A stretch of DNA of 37,089 bases from a virus, in IMG/VR virus record IMGVR_UViG_3300044638_003266, positions 1 through 37,089 of that record; one strand, 5' to 3'. The translations under genes were made by a program, and so were the position numbers. Under the pieces are notes generated by a model, which saw nothing but the letters and a program-made list of their open reading frames with translations, was not told the origin of the DNA and did no database searches. This document shows, one piece after another, positions 1-7,407 of the stretch. Each line of letters starts with the position of its first letter. Position 1 is the stretch's first letter.

Positions 1-9
1 GGTTCCCCG
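1..9. other. Left copy of the 9-base terminal repeat (candidate cohesive end)
   Basis: GGTTCCCCG opens the window and the same nine bases close it at 37081-37089. The repeat lies just upstream of the terminase genes, where cos lies in lambda-like phages, and the large terminase is of the lambda GpA type with an HNH gene beside it. I infer a filled-in 9-base 5' overhang. A chance or assembly-made 9-base identity is the alternative. Confidence 0.5.
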
Positions 10-68
10 CGCGATCATTTTGTGCGAGTTTCTTGTAAAATGTTGAGGGAAACAAATTTAGAAAAGGA

Positions 69-86
69 AAAACTTTTGTAAGTTTT
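69..86. promoter_or_regulatory. AT-rich inverted repeat upstream of the first gene
   Basis: AAAACTT and AAGTTTT form a perfect 7-bp inverted repeat around a TTGT loop, ending 8 bases before the first start codon. The AACTTTT core recurs in the non-coding right end at 36977 and 37050, so it may be part of a terminase-binding (cosB-like) region or a leader hairpin. Function is inferred only. Confidence 0.3.
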
Positions 87-94
87 AAGAACAA

Positions 95-562
95 ATGAAA
101 TATCCCTGTCTTATCACAAAAAAAATCAGCGAGCTTCAACCCGCTTCATACAATCCAAGAAAAATTTCTTCCGATGCGTTGGGAAGGCTCACGAAAAGTT
201 TGAGCGAGCTTGGAAATCTTCAGCCGATCACTTGGAACGCCAAGACCGGGAACATTGTTGGAGGCCATCAAAGGCTAAAGTGCTATTCAGCACTTCAAAA
301 AGAGGAGGTTGAGGTTTGGGCGGTTTGGCTGGATGAGACACAAGAAAAAGCGGCCAACATCGCCCTAAACAAATTAAGTGGAGAATTCGACTTGCCAGCC
401 CTCAAAGACCTTATTGAAGAACTGGATACTGGGGAAATTGATTTGGATATTACAGGCTTTGGGGCTGATGAATTGGGCGAACTCATGGAACAAACAAAAC
501 CAGAAGAAAAAGAACTTGGAGACAGCGGAGAAAAATGTGAGGCTTGTGGCCGTCCGCTATAA
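95..562 (+). CDS. ParB-like N-terminal (ParB/sulfiredoxin fold) domain protein
   Basis: A 155-residue protein. Residues about 10-90 form a ParB-like domain: an NPRK segment near residue 20, a predicted helix ending SELGNLQPI, and the signature GGHQRLK, which replaces the GERR motif of chromosomal ParB. This variant is common in phages, often fused or linked to DNA methyltransferases or PAPS-reductase-like proteins. There is no CTP-dependent partition HTH domain, so plasmid partition is unlikely. The acidic C-terminus ends in CEACGRPL, a possible half zinc site. It lies first in the packaging operon, 3 bases before the small terminase. A DNA-binding, nuclease or co-regulator role is inference. 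Confidence 0.75.
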   Translation: MKYPCLITKKISELQPASYNPRKISSDALGRLTKSLSELGNLQPITWNAKTGNIVGGHQRLKCYSALQKEEVEVWAVWLDETQEKAANIALNKLSGEFDLPALKDLIEELDTGEIDLDITGFGADELGELMEQTKPEEKELGDSGEKCEACGRPL

Positions 563-565
563 TGA

Positions 566-1162
566 ATGATACGCCAAACAGAGCTAGTGGAAAAGTGGGG
601 GATGTCGAAAGGCCAAATCTCAAAGATGGTGGCGAGGGGGATGCCATTGACCTCGGAGGCCGATGCGATGAGGTGGAGGATGGAAAACCAACAAGCCATC
701 GCAAGAACCCCGCCCCCGCTAAAACCAGAATCAGAAGAACCAGAATCTCAAAGTATTTCTGATGAGGATTTGTCCGCCCTTAATACGCTGGGAAGGCTCC
801 TTCGGGCGCAACGGATGGAGGTTGCGGCATTTAGGCTTATGGTGCGAGCGGCGAAAGAATCAAACCCGATTGCTACAAGAGCCGCCATTCATGCTTACGA
901 GCGAGCGCAAAAAGTTGTTCGCCAAGCCGAGATAGACCACAATGAGGAACAGGCTCACCTTCGACAAACACTTTCGGCTGACGAAGTTCAAGAAACTTTC
1001 ACGAAATACCTTGGCGGGATTCGTGCGCTATTGGATGCAATGCCATCAAGTATCTGTTCAAGGGCAAACCCAAGCGACCCAGAATGTGCCAAGCAAGCGG
1101 TTGAGGATGGAGTAAACCAAATCTTCTTGGCTATTCAAAAGGCAGAAGGGGCTTTTAAATGA
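566..1162 (+). CDS. Terminase small subunit candidate
   Basis: A 198-residue protein placed just upstream of the large terminase region. Residues 1-40 look like a winged-helix DNA-reading head of the Nu1 kind, with WGMSKGQISKMVARGMPL as the helix-turn-helix. The middle is long helix rich in Ala, Arg and Glu (about 65-135), which would suit oligomerisation. In this family the protein binds the packaging site and loads the large subunit on DNA. The start at 566 follows the ParB-like gene directly, and its stop overlaps the next micro-gene by ATGA. The assignment rests on position and the HTH; no enzymatic motif is expected. Confidence 0.65.
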   Translation: MIRQTELVEKWGMSKGQISKMVARGMPLTSEADAMRWRMENQQAIARTPPPLKPESEEPESQSISDEDLSALNTLGRLLRAQRMEVAAFRLMVRAAKESNPIATRAAIHAYERAQKVVRQAEIDHNEEQAHLRQTLSADEVQETFTKYLGGIRALLDAMPSSICSRANPSDPECAKQAVEDGVNQIFLAIQKAEGAFK

Positions 1163-1230
1163 ACGACCCCCTTGTGATTTTCCTTGGCTTCTTTGCGTTG
1201 TGTTGTGTTATTCTTTCTATGACGGAATGA
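1159..1230 (+). CDS. 23-residue single-pass membrane microprotein
   Basis: A 24-codon frame starts at an ATGA overlap with the small terminase stop and ends at another ATGA overlap with the PP-loop gene at 1227. The product is MNDP, then a hydrophobic run LVIFLGFFALCCVILS, then MTE: one membrane helix with almost no soluble part. The double four-base overlap copies the junction style of this genome and argues for real translation, or at least for translational coupling between its neighbours. Function unknown; the family was not recognised. Confidence 0.5.
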   Translation: MNDPLVIFLGFFALCCVILSMTE

Positions 1231-2090
1231 ACCCGCTATTACCACCCCCCAAAGAGACAAGGCACAACATCATCTCGCTTGGTGCTGGGGTTCAGTCATC
1301 GTGCATGGCTTTGATGTGCGCCAAGGGTGAGATTAAGCCAATGCCAGACTTTGCAATTTTTGCCGACACGCAAGATGAGCCAAAAAGCGTTTATGATTGG
1401 CTAGAAAGGCTGAAAGCGATGTTGCCATTCCCTGTCTATATTGTAACCGCCGGGAGCCTGTCGAAAGAAACATTAAAAATGCGAGTCACAAAAGACGGGC
1501 GAAAATTTAGCAGAACAAACATTCCATTCTTTACGAAAAGTGCAAAGGGCAAAAGGGGGAAGATAGTTTTTCGCTCATGCACTTCTGATTTTAAGATAAA
1601 ACCAATAATGAAGGAAACTAGGGCTAGATGTGAAATTAAAAGGGGTCAAAAAGAAATAAGCGTCACCCAATATATCGGCATAAGCTGGGATGAGTGGCAT
1701 AGGTGTAAACCATCAAGAGATGCTTGGGCGCAAAGCCGATGGCCTCTTATCGAGCTAAAGATGACCCGTCAACATTGTCTTAATTGGATGCTCAAGAACA
1801 ACTACCCAACACCGCCAAGATCATCTTGTGTTTATTGTCCGTTTCACTCCGACAGGGAATGGAAGCGGCTAAAGAAAGAGGAGCCAGAAGCCTTTGCAAA
1901 AGCCGTGGAGTTTGAGAAGCAAATTCAAGCCGCAAAAAAGAATAGGGAAAACTTTGACTCAACTCCATTTTTGCACAAGTCATGCGTCCCGCTTGAGGAG
2001 GTTGATTTGCGAGACGATTTTGATAAAGGCCAGATGGATATTTTTGGAGCTGGGCATACTTATTGCGAAGATGGAATGTGCGGCGTATGA
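1227..2090 (+). CDS. PAPS-reductase-like PP-loop (adenine nucleotide alpha-hydrolase) protein
   Basis: A 287-residue protein with the PP-loop SLGAGVQSS at residues 17-25, followed by a D-A-I-F-A-D-T-Q strand typical of phage PAPS-reductase-like proteins. A Cys pair (SCVYCPFH, about 202-209) and a C-terminal C-x(4)-C could hold a metal or Fe-S centre. The family activates a substrate by adenylation with ATP; members include sulfur-transfer enzymes such as DndC and the regulator IbrA. The ATG at 1227 is chosen because it overlaps the microprotein stop; an upstream GTG at 1200 also exists. With the ParB-like gene it resembles an IbrA/IbrB-type pair, split here by the small terminase. The substrate is unknown. 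Confidence 0.7.
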   Translation: MNPLLPPPKETRHNIISLGAGVQSSCMALMCAKGEIKPMPDFAIFADTQDEPKSVYDWLERLKAMLPFPVYIVTAGSLSKETLKMRVTKDGRKFSRTNIPFFTKSAKGKRGKIVFRSCTSDFKIKPIMKETRARCEIKRGQKEISVTQYIGISWDEWHRCKPSRDAWAQSRWPLIELKMTRQHCLNWMLKNNYPTPPRSSCVYCPFHSDREWKRLKKEEPEAFAKAVEFEKQIQAAKKNRENFDSTPFLHKSCVPLEEVDLRDDFDKGQMDIFGAGHTYCEDGMCGV

Positions 2091-2392
2091 AACGCTCCCC
2101 ACTTAAAAGAAAAACCCCACTTAAAAGAAGCGGTCGAAAACTTCGACCAGTCTCCAAGAAAAGAGCAAGGGAAAATCAGGCTTATACTTGGCTTCGGGAA
2201 TGGTATTTGGAGCAGAATCCAGCTTGCGAAATCTGTGGAAAGAAAGCAACCCAAATCCACCATAAGCGAGGTCGATTTGGGGCAAGGCTAAATGAAAAGG
2301 AATATTTTATGGCAATCTGTATGGCTTGCCATGATTGGATTCATAGAAACCCAATGGAAGCCTATGCCAAGGGCTATATGCTTTTAAGATGA
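2087..2392 (+). CDS. HNH endonuclease
   Basis: A 101-residue protein from the ATG that overlaps the previous stop (ATGA). The N-terminus is very basic, with repeated SPLKRKTPLKRS-like stretches. The HNH fold is seen as CEICGKKATQIHHKRG, then CMACHDWIHRNP, giving two CxxC zinc pairs and the catalytic His region. Stand-alone HNH proteins beside terminase genes are typical of phages that cut at cos, where they help the terminase nick DNA. It lies directly against the large terminase gene, whose start begins at the next base. The role in packaging is inferred from context; a homing-type nuclease is the alternative. Confidence 0.8.
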   Translation: MKRSPLKRKTPLKRSGRKLRPVSKKRARENQAYTWLREWYLEQNPACEICGKKATQIHHKRGRFGARLNEKEYFMAICMACHDWIHRNPMEAYAKGYMLLR

Positions 2393-4159
2393 ATGAAAAC
2401 AGAGGAACGAATCAAATCCTTGTTTGTCCCAAGGAAAAAACTTTCCATTCCAGAATGGTGCGAGGCCAATCTCACCCTCTCGGCTAGGGTTACAAACATA
2501 CCCGGCCCATATTCAACCACGCTCACGCCCTATGTAAAAGAGCCGCTAGAGGCTTTCGGAAATGATTCGATTCGGCGAGTCACTTTAGTTTGGGGAGCGC
2601 AGACATCCAAGACAACCACGATCCTTGCTGGCCTAGCCTACCGTTTGGCAGAAAGACCCTGCCCCGCATTATGGGTGATGCCTAGTGAGCAACTAGCAAG
2701 GAGCTTTAGCGAAACCCGATGGCTTCCGATGGTGGATGATTGCCCATCTCTAGCAAAAGAACGCCCGATTGATACCGACAAAATCAAAATCCTAGAGCAA
2801 CACTTTCAGAAAATGTCTCTATGGTTTGTCGGGTCGAATAGCCCCGCAAATCTTTCCAGTCGGTCAGTTTCGCTTTTGATGCTTGATGAGGTGGACAAGT
2901 TTTCCGATGGCTCCTCATCAAAAGAAGCCGGGGCATTGCAATTAGCCGAGGCCAGAGTTGCGACCTATCCAAACCATCTAATCATCTCAACTAGCACCCC
3001 CACAACCGCAGACTCAATTATATGGGCGGAATGGTTGAAGGGAGATATGCGGTTTTATTTTGTTCCCTGCCCTCATTGCGGACACAAGCAGAAGCTACTT
3101 TGGGAACAGGTGAAATGGGACAAGGCCGCAAAACTAAGCGACACAGAATGGGATTTTGGGCTGGTAAAATCATCAGCCTTTTATGAGTGCGTAGAGTGCA
3201 ATGGGCAAATTCGGGACGGACAAAAAACAAAAATGCTTCGGGATGGGGAATGGATTGTCACAAACCCCAAAGGGGAGCCGGGGCGGAGGAGCTACCACCT
3301 TAATGGACTATACGCTCCTTGGGTGACTTTCGGCTCTCTGGCGGTGAAATGGCTACAAGATAAAAATGGAATCTTGGGCTTACAGGATTTTGTAAACCGC
3401 ATCTTGGCGGAGCCTTGGTTGGAGCATGAAACAGAGCGTGTAGAGATAAAGCCCGGAGCCTACAAGATGGGAGAGATTCGCATGGGCGAGTTCCCTGTAA
3501 TGAGTTGCGACATCCAAGAGGCAGGGGGCTTCCACGCTTGGGCTATTATTAGGGCTTGGGATACAGAAGGAAAATCTAGGCTTGTATGGGCGGGAAGGCT
3601 TGAGACTTGGGGCGACATCCAAGCGAAGACCGAGGAGTTTTCAGTTAAATCCGCCGCCGTCTTTTGCGATTCGGGGGATCAGACTAGGGATGTTTATTTG
3701 AATTGTTGTAAGAACGGCTGGATTGCGCTTGTTGGCTCCGACAAAGCCAGCTTCTCCGAGATTGTGGGTAATGCCAAGGTTCAACGCCCCTACGCCAGAA
3801 TTGCCAATGGCGACCCCTTCAGCGGGAAACAAACCATGTCCAAGGATGGCTGGAAATGGAAGCTCTGCCCTGTATGGCGTTGGTCGAACCCGGCCATCAA
3901 AGACATCTTGGCAAACTTCCTAAAAACAGAGGGATGGGTGGCCGAAGATACGCCTTCGGTCTATTTCGAGCATATCAACGCAGAGGCCAAGGTAAGGGTA
4001 AAGAACCCACTTACAGGCAGGGAGCGCATGGTTTGGAAGCAAGTCGGCAAAAACAATCACTTAATGGATGCCGAGTGCATGAACATTGTTGGGGCGGCCT
4101 TGCATGGAAAATTAAAGGTCACGGCAAGCGATCTCAACCAAGAGGAAATCGTTGAGTAA
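2393..4159 (+). CDS. terL: Terminase large subunit, GpA (lambda) type
   Basis: A 588-residue packaging motor. The ATPase domain has a Walker A-like segment WGAQTSKTTT near residues 69-78 and a Walker B segment LLMLDEVDKF near 161-170. A CPHCGHK and a later CVEC give a zinc-finger-like insertion near 225-270, as in the GpA family. The C-terminal RuvC-like nuclease has acidic residues in SCDIQE (about 373), FCDSGD (about 425) and LMDAE (about 559). The enzyme cuts concatemers and pumps DNA into the prohead through the portal. Length matches lambda gpA (641) fairly well. GpA-type terminases usually cut at cos, in keeping with the terminal repeat here. Confidence 0.93.
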   Translation: MKTEERIKSLFVPRKKLSIPEWCEANLTLSARVTNIPGPYSTTLTPYVKEPLEAFGNDSIRRVTLVWGAQTSKTTTILAGLAYRLAERPCPALWVMPSEQLARSFSETRWLPMVDDCPSLAKERPIDTDKIKILEQHFQKMSLWFVGSNSPANLSSRSVSLLMLDEVDKFSDGSSSKEAGALQLAEARVATYPNHLIISTSTPTTADSIIWAEWLKGDMRFYFVPCPHCGHKQKLLWEQVKWDKAAKLSDTEWDFGLVKSSAFYECVECNGQIRDGQKTKMLRDGEWIVTNPKGEPGRRSYHLNGLYAPWVTFGSLAVKWLQDKNGILGLQDFVNRILAEPWLEHETERVEIKPGAYKMGEIRMGEFPVMSCDIQEAGGFHAWAIIRAWDTEGKSRLVWAGRLETWGDIQAKTEEFSVKSAAVFCDSGDQTRDVYLNCCKNGWIALVGSDKASFSEIVGNAKVQRPYARIANGDPFSGKQTMSKDGWKWKLCPVWRWSNPAIKDILANFLKTEGWVAEDTPSVYFEHINAEAKVRVKNPLTGRERMVWKQVGKNNHLMDAECMNIVGAALHGKLKVTASDLNQEEIVE

Positions 4160-4161
4160 TT

Positions 4162-4170
4162 TTGACATAA
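4162..4170 (+). promoter_or_regulatory. TTGACATAA leader motif, copy 1
   Basis: An exact TTGACATAA ends 12 bases before the gpW-like start, followed by a weak GGGGA ribosome site. Five other exact copies and two TTGACA variants sit in similar places. It resembles a sigma-70 -35 box but lies too near the start codon to drive this gene in the usual way. Confidence 0.5.
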
Positions 4171-4182
4171 TCGGGGATTTTT

Positions 4183-4419
4183 ATGGCTAGAGGCTCGTTT
4201 GTCGGTTTGCCTGTAGCTACCCTTACTTCTCTTCGCACAAAGTATCTTGAGTGTTTAGAGGCGATTGCGGTAGCGGGTGCGTCCTATTCGATAGGGGGTA
4301 GGTCTTTTAGCCGTGCCAACCTTGGCGAAGTCAGGGACACGATTGAAGAATTGACTTACGCAATCAAGCTGGCAGATGGTTCAAGAGTGCTTACCACCTA
4401 CGCAAAGTTCGGCCCGTGA
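4183..4419 (+). CDS. gpW-like head-tail connector protein
   Basis: A 78-residue protein between the large terminase and portal genes, the place of gpW in lambda. It has an N-terminal helix (TSLRTKYLECLEAI), a short beta pair with SYSIGGRSFSRANL, and a second helix (GEVRDTIEELTYAI), matching the small alpha-beta-alpha layout of gpW-like proteins of 60-80 residues. gpW closes the filled head by binding below the portal. Its stop overlaps the portal start. Confidence 0.65.
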   Translation: MARGSFVGLPVATLTSLRTKYLECLEAIAVAGASYSIGGRSFSRANLGEVRDTIEELTYAIKLADGSRVLTTYAKFGP

Positions 4420-7391
4420 AGAAAGCCAATCTGAATTTGATTGATAAGGCAATCGCCTTCATCAACCCCAAGGGCGCAGTTGATCGGCTGGTTGCCCGTC
4501 AAAAGCTCAAGAATTTTGAATACGATGCGGTCAAATATACCCGCGAGCGCAAAGGCCCAAGCTCGCTTTCGGGTGCTGAAGATTATCGTTCCAATTATGA
4601 TCGGGTAGAGTTGATGAAAAGGGCGCGGGACTTGGCCGAGAATGTTGGCCTAGTTCGCTCGATCCTGATGAAATTTGCGGGTCATGTTGCCGGAGCAATC
4701 AGCTACCAAGCCCGAACCCAGAATCCCCAAATCAATTCCGATGTGGAAGCATATTGGGCTGAATGGTGGGACAAGTGCGACATCTCCACAAGGCACACAG
4801 GCTCAACGCTTATGCAAGTGGCGGTTATGTCCATGTTGCGTGACGGCGATTTTTTGATGGTTTTAGTCCGCGATTCTGATGGCAACCTAAAGATTCAAGG
4901 CATCGAGGCCGACAGACTAGGCGACCCCTTCAAAGTTTATACTAGCCTAGAATTGATAGGCGGAATCCATATTGACCGCACAACTGGCGCACCCACGGCT
5001 TACGATATTTACAATCGGAGCATCGGGGATTTCTATACCTACCAGCTAACCATTCCTTCAAGCCAAGCCTTTCACCTTTTCGACCCGCTTCGGATAGATC
5101 AGTATCGTGGCATTTCCGCATTCCATACGGCCATCAATGACGCAACGGACATTCACGAACTTACCAGCTTTGAAAAAATGGCGGCGAAGGTCGCAAGCTC
5201 CCAAAGCGCAATCGTAAAGCGGAACAACAATAACGCCGCAGATTTATCCACGCTTACCAATGATGAGGGCTTCGCGGGGAACGCGATCAAGCTGGAAGCA
5301 ATCGAGTCGGGCAAAATCTCTTACCTAGAGCCCGGAGAGGACATCGTTTTCCCCAATGGGCCAAGCCGCCCCTCGGGTGCTTTCATGGAGTTTCACAAGG
5401 TTCTCATGCGGAATATATGCCTTGGTCTTGGCATTCCTTATTCTTTTGCCGTTGACCCTTCAGCCATGAGTGGCCCGACTGCTCGCCTTGAGATGCAACA
5501 GGCAGGGCGCACCTTCCGCCGCTACCAGAACCTCCTCAACGATAAAGTTCTTCGCCCGATCAAAAACATCGTTCTGGCCGATGCGGTTGCTCGGGGCCTT
5601 ATCAGCGGAACCGAGGGGGCCAAGACGACCAAGGGCATCTTTAATTTCGGGGCGAATGTCTCAATAGATTTATCACGAGATTCCGCCTCTTCGATAGCAG
5701 AATTTAAGACAGGATTGCGGACGGCTTCTGATATTTATAGTGAGCGCGGCCTAGATTTTGAAAGCAGTTTAAGGCAAAAGGCACAGGAAGCGGCCTTAAT
5801 TAAGAGCCTTGCCAATGAATACGATATTCCGGCCGTGGCAATCTCCGATATTGTAGAAAGCCTTGTCTATGCCCAACAAGCCGCCCAGAGAGCAGGGCAA
5901 GCGCAAGAGGGCGGGGCTGGCGATGGCACACAAGCAATCCAAGACATTTCTCTCAACGGCGCACAAGTGGCAAGCCTTATCAATATTATCAACGCCGTGG
6001 CGGCTGGCGCACTTACAAGGGATGGAGCTGTTTCGGTTATCACGGCCGCCTTCCCGACCATCTCCGAGGAACAGGCCCGATCCATCATGGCCGGGACTAA
6101 AGAAGGAGAAATTATCCCAACGACTAAAGAAGAGAGGATTGCAACCGCCGTAGCCCAAGCACCACAGCAAGAGGTTAAGGCCGAAGCAATAGAAGATAAA
6201 AAAAAAGAACTCTTTGAAAAGTTAAGTAAAGAGGACTGGAAAATGCTCATCGCCGGAATGATGGGCGGGATTGAGTTGGGCAAGTATGATGGGATTGATT
6301 TCACTCCACCACAAGGAGCTAGGGATGCGGCTAAAAGAGCTTTGGATGTAAGGGAGGGCAAACCAGCCAGCCAAAAGGGAATGACACCTGTAGGCATCGC
6401 CAGAGCAAGAGATTTAATGAATGGCGTGAAACTCTCGCCCGACACCGTCCGCAGAATGAAAGCCTTCTTTGATCGCCACGAAGTCGATAAGAAAGGCGCA
6501 ACTTGGGACGAACAAGGCAAGGGCTGGCAAGCGTGGAATGGATGGGGCGGTGACGCTGGTTATGCTTGGGCAGGGAAAGTGGTTGGACAGATGGAGGCAA
6601 GGGACAAGAAAGAACTAGCAGAACCATCCGTTTGCCCAATCGCAACCCAAGACATCAAAACAAATCTAGCCAATAGGCAGACAGCGGTGGACGATGCGAA
6701 CTACGGCCCAGCCAATCCTAACGAACCCAACGAGGACTATTGGAAAGCCAAGGCAGACGAGTTCCAAGGCGATGTAGCCACGGCCAAAAAGATGCTTTGC
6801 GGTAATTGTGCGGCCTTCGACCAAAGGACTAAAGTTCTTGGGTGTATTAAGAAGGGCATCGGCGAAGATGCAAATGAAGTCGCTATTGGTGGCAATCTAG
6901 GTTACTGCGAGATTTTTGATTTTAAATGTGCGGCCAAAAGAACTTGTGATGCGTGGATTGTGGGTGGCCCAATGAACGATGAGAAGGCAAAAGAACTAGC
7001 CCGACCCGGCCCCAAGTCGGTTGGGCAAACTCCCGCACCTCCCAAGGAACGAATCAAAGGCTCAAAGGAGAACCCAGAAGGAACAGCATCCACCAGAAGC
7101 AAAGCTGGCGACATAGAGATTTCAGCCGAAAACGAGGAGGCATTGAAGAACAAGATTGCAGAGTTCAAAGACAAGCATCCATCAAGAAAAGCCCCTACGC
7201 TTGGAGCATTGAAGAAAGTGTTTCGCAGGGGAGCAGGTGCATTCTCAACTAGCTTTAGACCAACAATTACCGGGGGAAAGCCAAACTCACGTAACGCTTG
7301 GGCGATGGCTAGGGTGAACAAGTTTCTAAAGATGGCTGGCGGTGGAGAAGTTAAAGAATCCTACCGCAAGGCTGACGGCGACCTTCTTTGA
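4416..7391 (+). CDS. Portal protein (lambda gpB type) with long multi-domain C-terminal extension
   Basis: A 991-residue protein, about twice the usual portal length. Residues 1-500 match the gpB-type portal: the segment FHKVLMRNICLGLGIPY and SGPTARLEMQQAGRTFRRY at about 325-370 are typical. The portal ring is the DNA channel and tail docking site. After an Ala/Gln-rich linker come three added parts: about 628-730 a domain starting FTPPQGARDAAKRAL with RRMKAFFDRHEVDKKG and WGGDAGYAW; about 791-850 a Cys-rich module (CGNCAAF, LGYCEIF, CDAW); and about 920-985 a basic domain with VFRRGAGAF and NAWAMARVNKFLK. These parts are seen in other phage structural proteins of unknown role; I infer fusion. 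No internal ribosome site or stop splits them. Confidence 0.85.
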   Translation: MKKANLNLIDKAIAFINPKGAVDRLVARQKLKNFEYDAVKYTRERKGPSSLSGAEDYRSNYDRVELMKRARDLAENVGLVRSILMKFAGHVAGAISYQARTQNPQINSDVEAYWAEWWDKCDISTRHTGSTLMQVAVMSMLRDGDFLMVLVRDSDGNLKIQGIEADRLGDPFKVYTSLELIGGIHIDRTTGAPTAYDIYNRSIGDFYTYQLTIPSSQAFHLFDPLRIDQYRGISAFHTAINDATDIHELTSFEKMAAKVASSQSAIVKRNNNNAADLSTLTNDEGFAGNAIKLEAIESGKISYLEPGEDIVFPNGPSRPSGAFMEFHKVLMRNICLGLGIPYSFAVDPSAMSGPTARLEMQQAGRTFRRYQNLLNDKVLRPIKNIVLADAVARGLISGTEGAKTTKGIFNFGANVSIDLSRDSASSIAEFKTGLRTASDIYSERGLDFESSLRQKAQEAALIKSLANEYDIPAVAISDIVESLVYAQQAAQRAGQAQEGGAGDGTQAIQDISLNGAQVASLINIINAVAAGALTRDGAVSVITAAFPTISEEQARSIMAGTKEGEIIPTTKEERIATAVAQAPQQEVKAEAIEDKKKELFEKLSKEDWKMLIAGMMGGIELGKYDGIDFTPPQGARDAAKRALDVREGKPASQKGMTPVGIARARDLMNGVKLSPDTVRRMKAFFDRHEVDKKGATWDEQGKGWQAWNGWGGDAGYAWAGKVVGQMEARDKKELAEPSVCPIATQDIKTNLANRQTAVDDANYGPANPNEPNEDYWKAKADEFQGDVATAKKMLCGNCAAFDQRTKVLGCIKKGIGEDANEVAIGGNLGYCEIFDFKCAAKRTCDAWIVGGPMNDEKAKELARPGPKSVGQTPAPPKERIKGSKENPEGTASTRSKAGDIEISAENEEALKNKIAEFKDKHPSRKAPTLGALKKVFRRGAGAFSTSFRPTITGGKPNSRNAWAMARVNKFLKMAGGGEVKESYRKADGDLL

Positions 7392-7396
7392 CATAA
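7388..7396 (+). promoter_or_regulatory. TTGACATAA leader motif, copy 2
   Basis: This exact copy contains the TGA stop codon of the portal gene and ends 11 bases before the protease ATG at 7408. No Shine-Dalgarno sequence lies between it and the start. Confidence 0.5.
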
Positions 7397-7407
7397 AAAA
7401 AGATTCT

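Noticed and set aside
544-762. + strand frame overlapping the ParB-like and small terminase genes
   Set aside because: It is an alternate frame of the small terminase with Arg/Pro-rich low-complexity output and no domain.
4162-4191. TTGACA copies as ordinary sigma-70 promoters for the genes that follow
   Set aside because: A normal -10 box and start point would lie inside the genes, and no common -10 hexamer is seen at 16-18 base spacing.
5867-6520. Long open frame on the - strand within the portal gene
   Set aside because: It lies fully opposite a well-supported portal sequence, has low-complexity Ser/Ala/Pro make-up and no neighbours on that strand; it is a shadow of the + strand codons.
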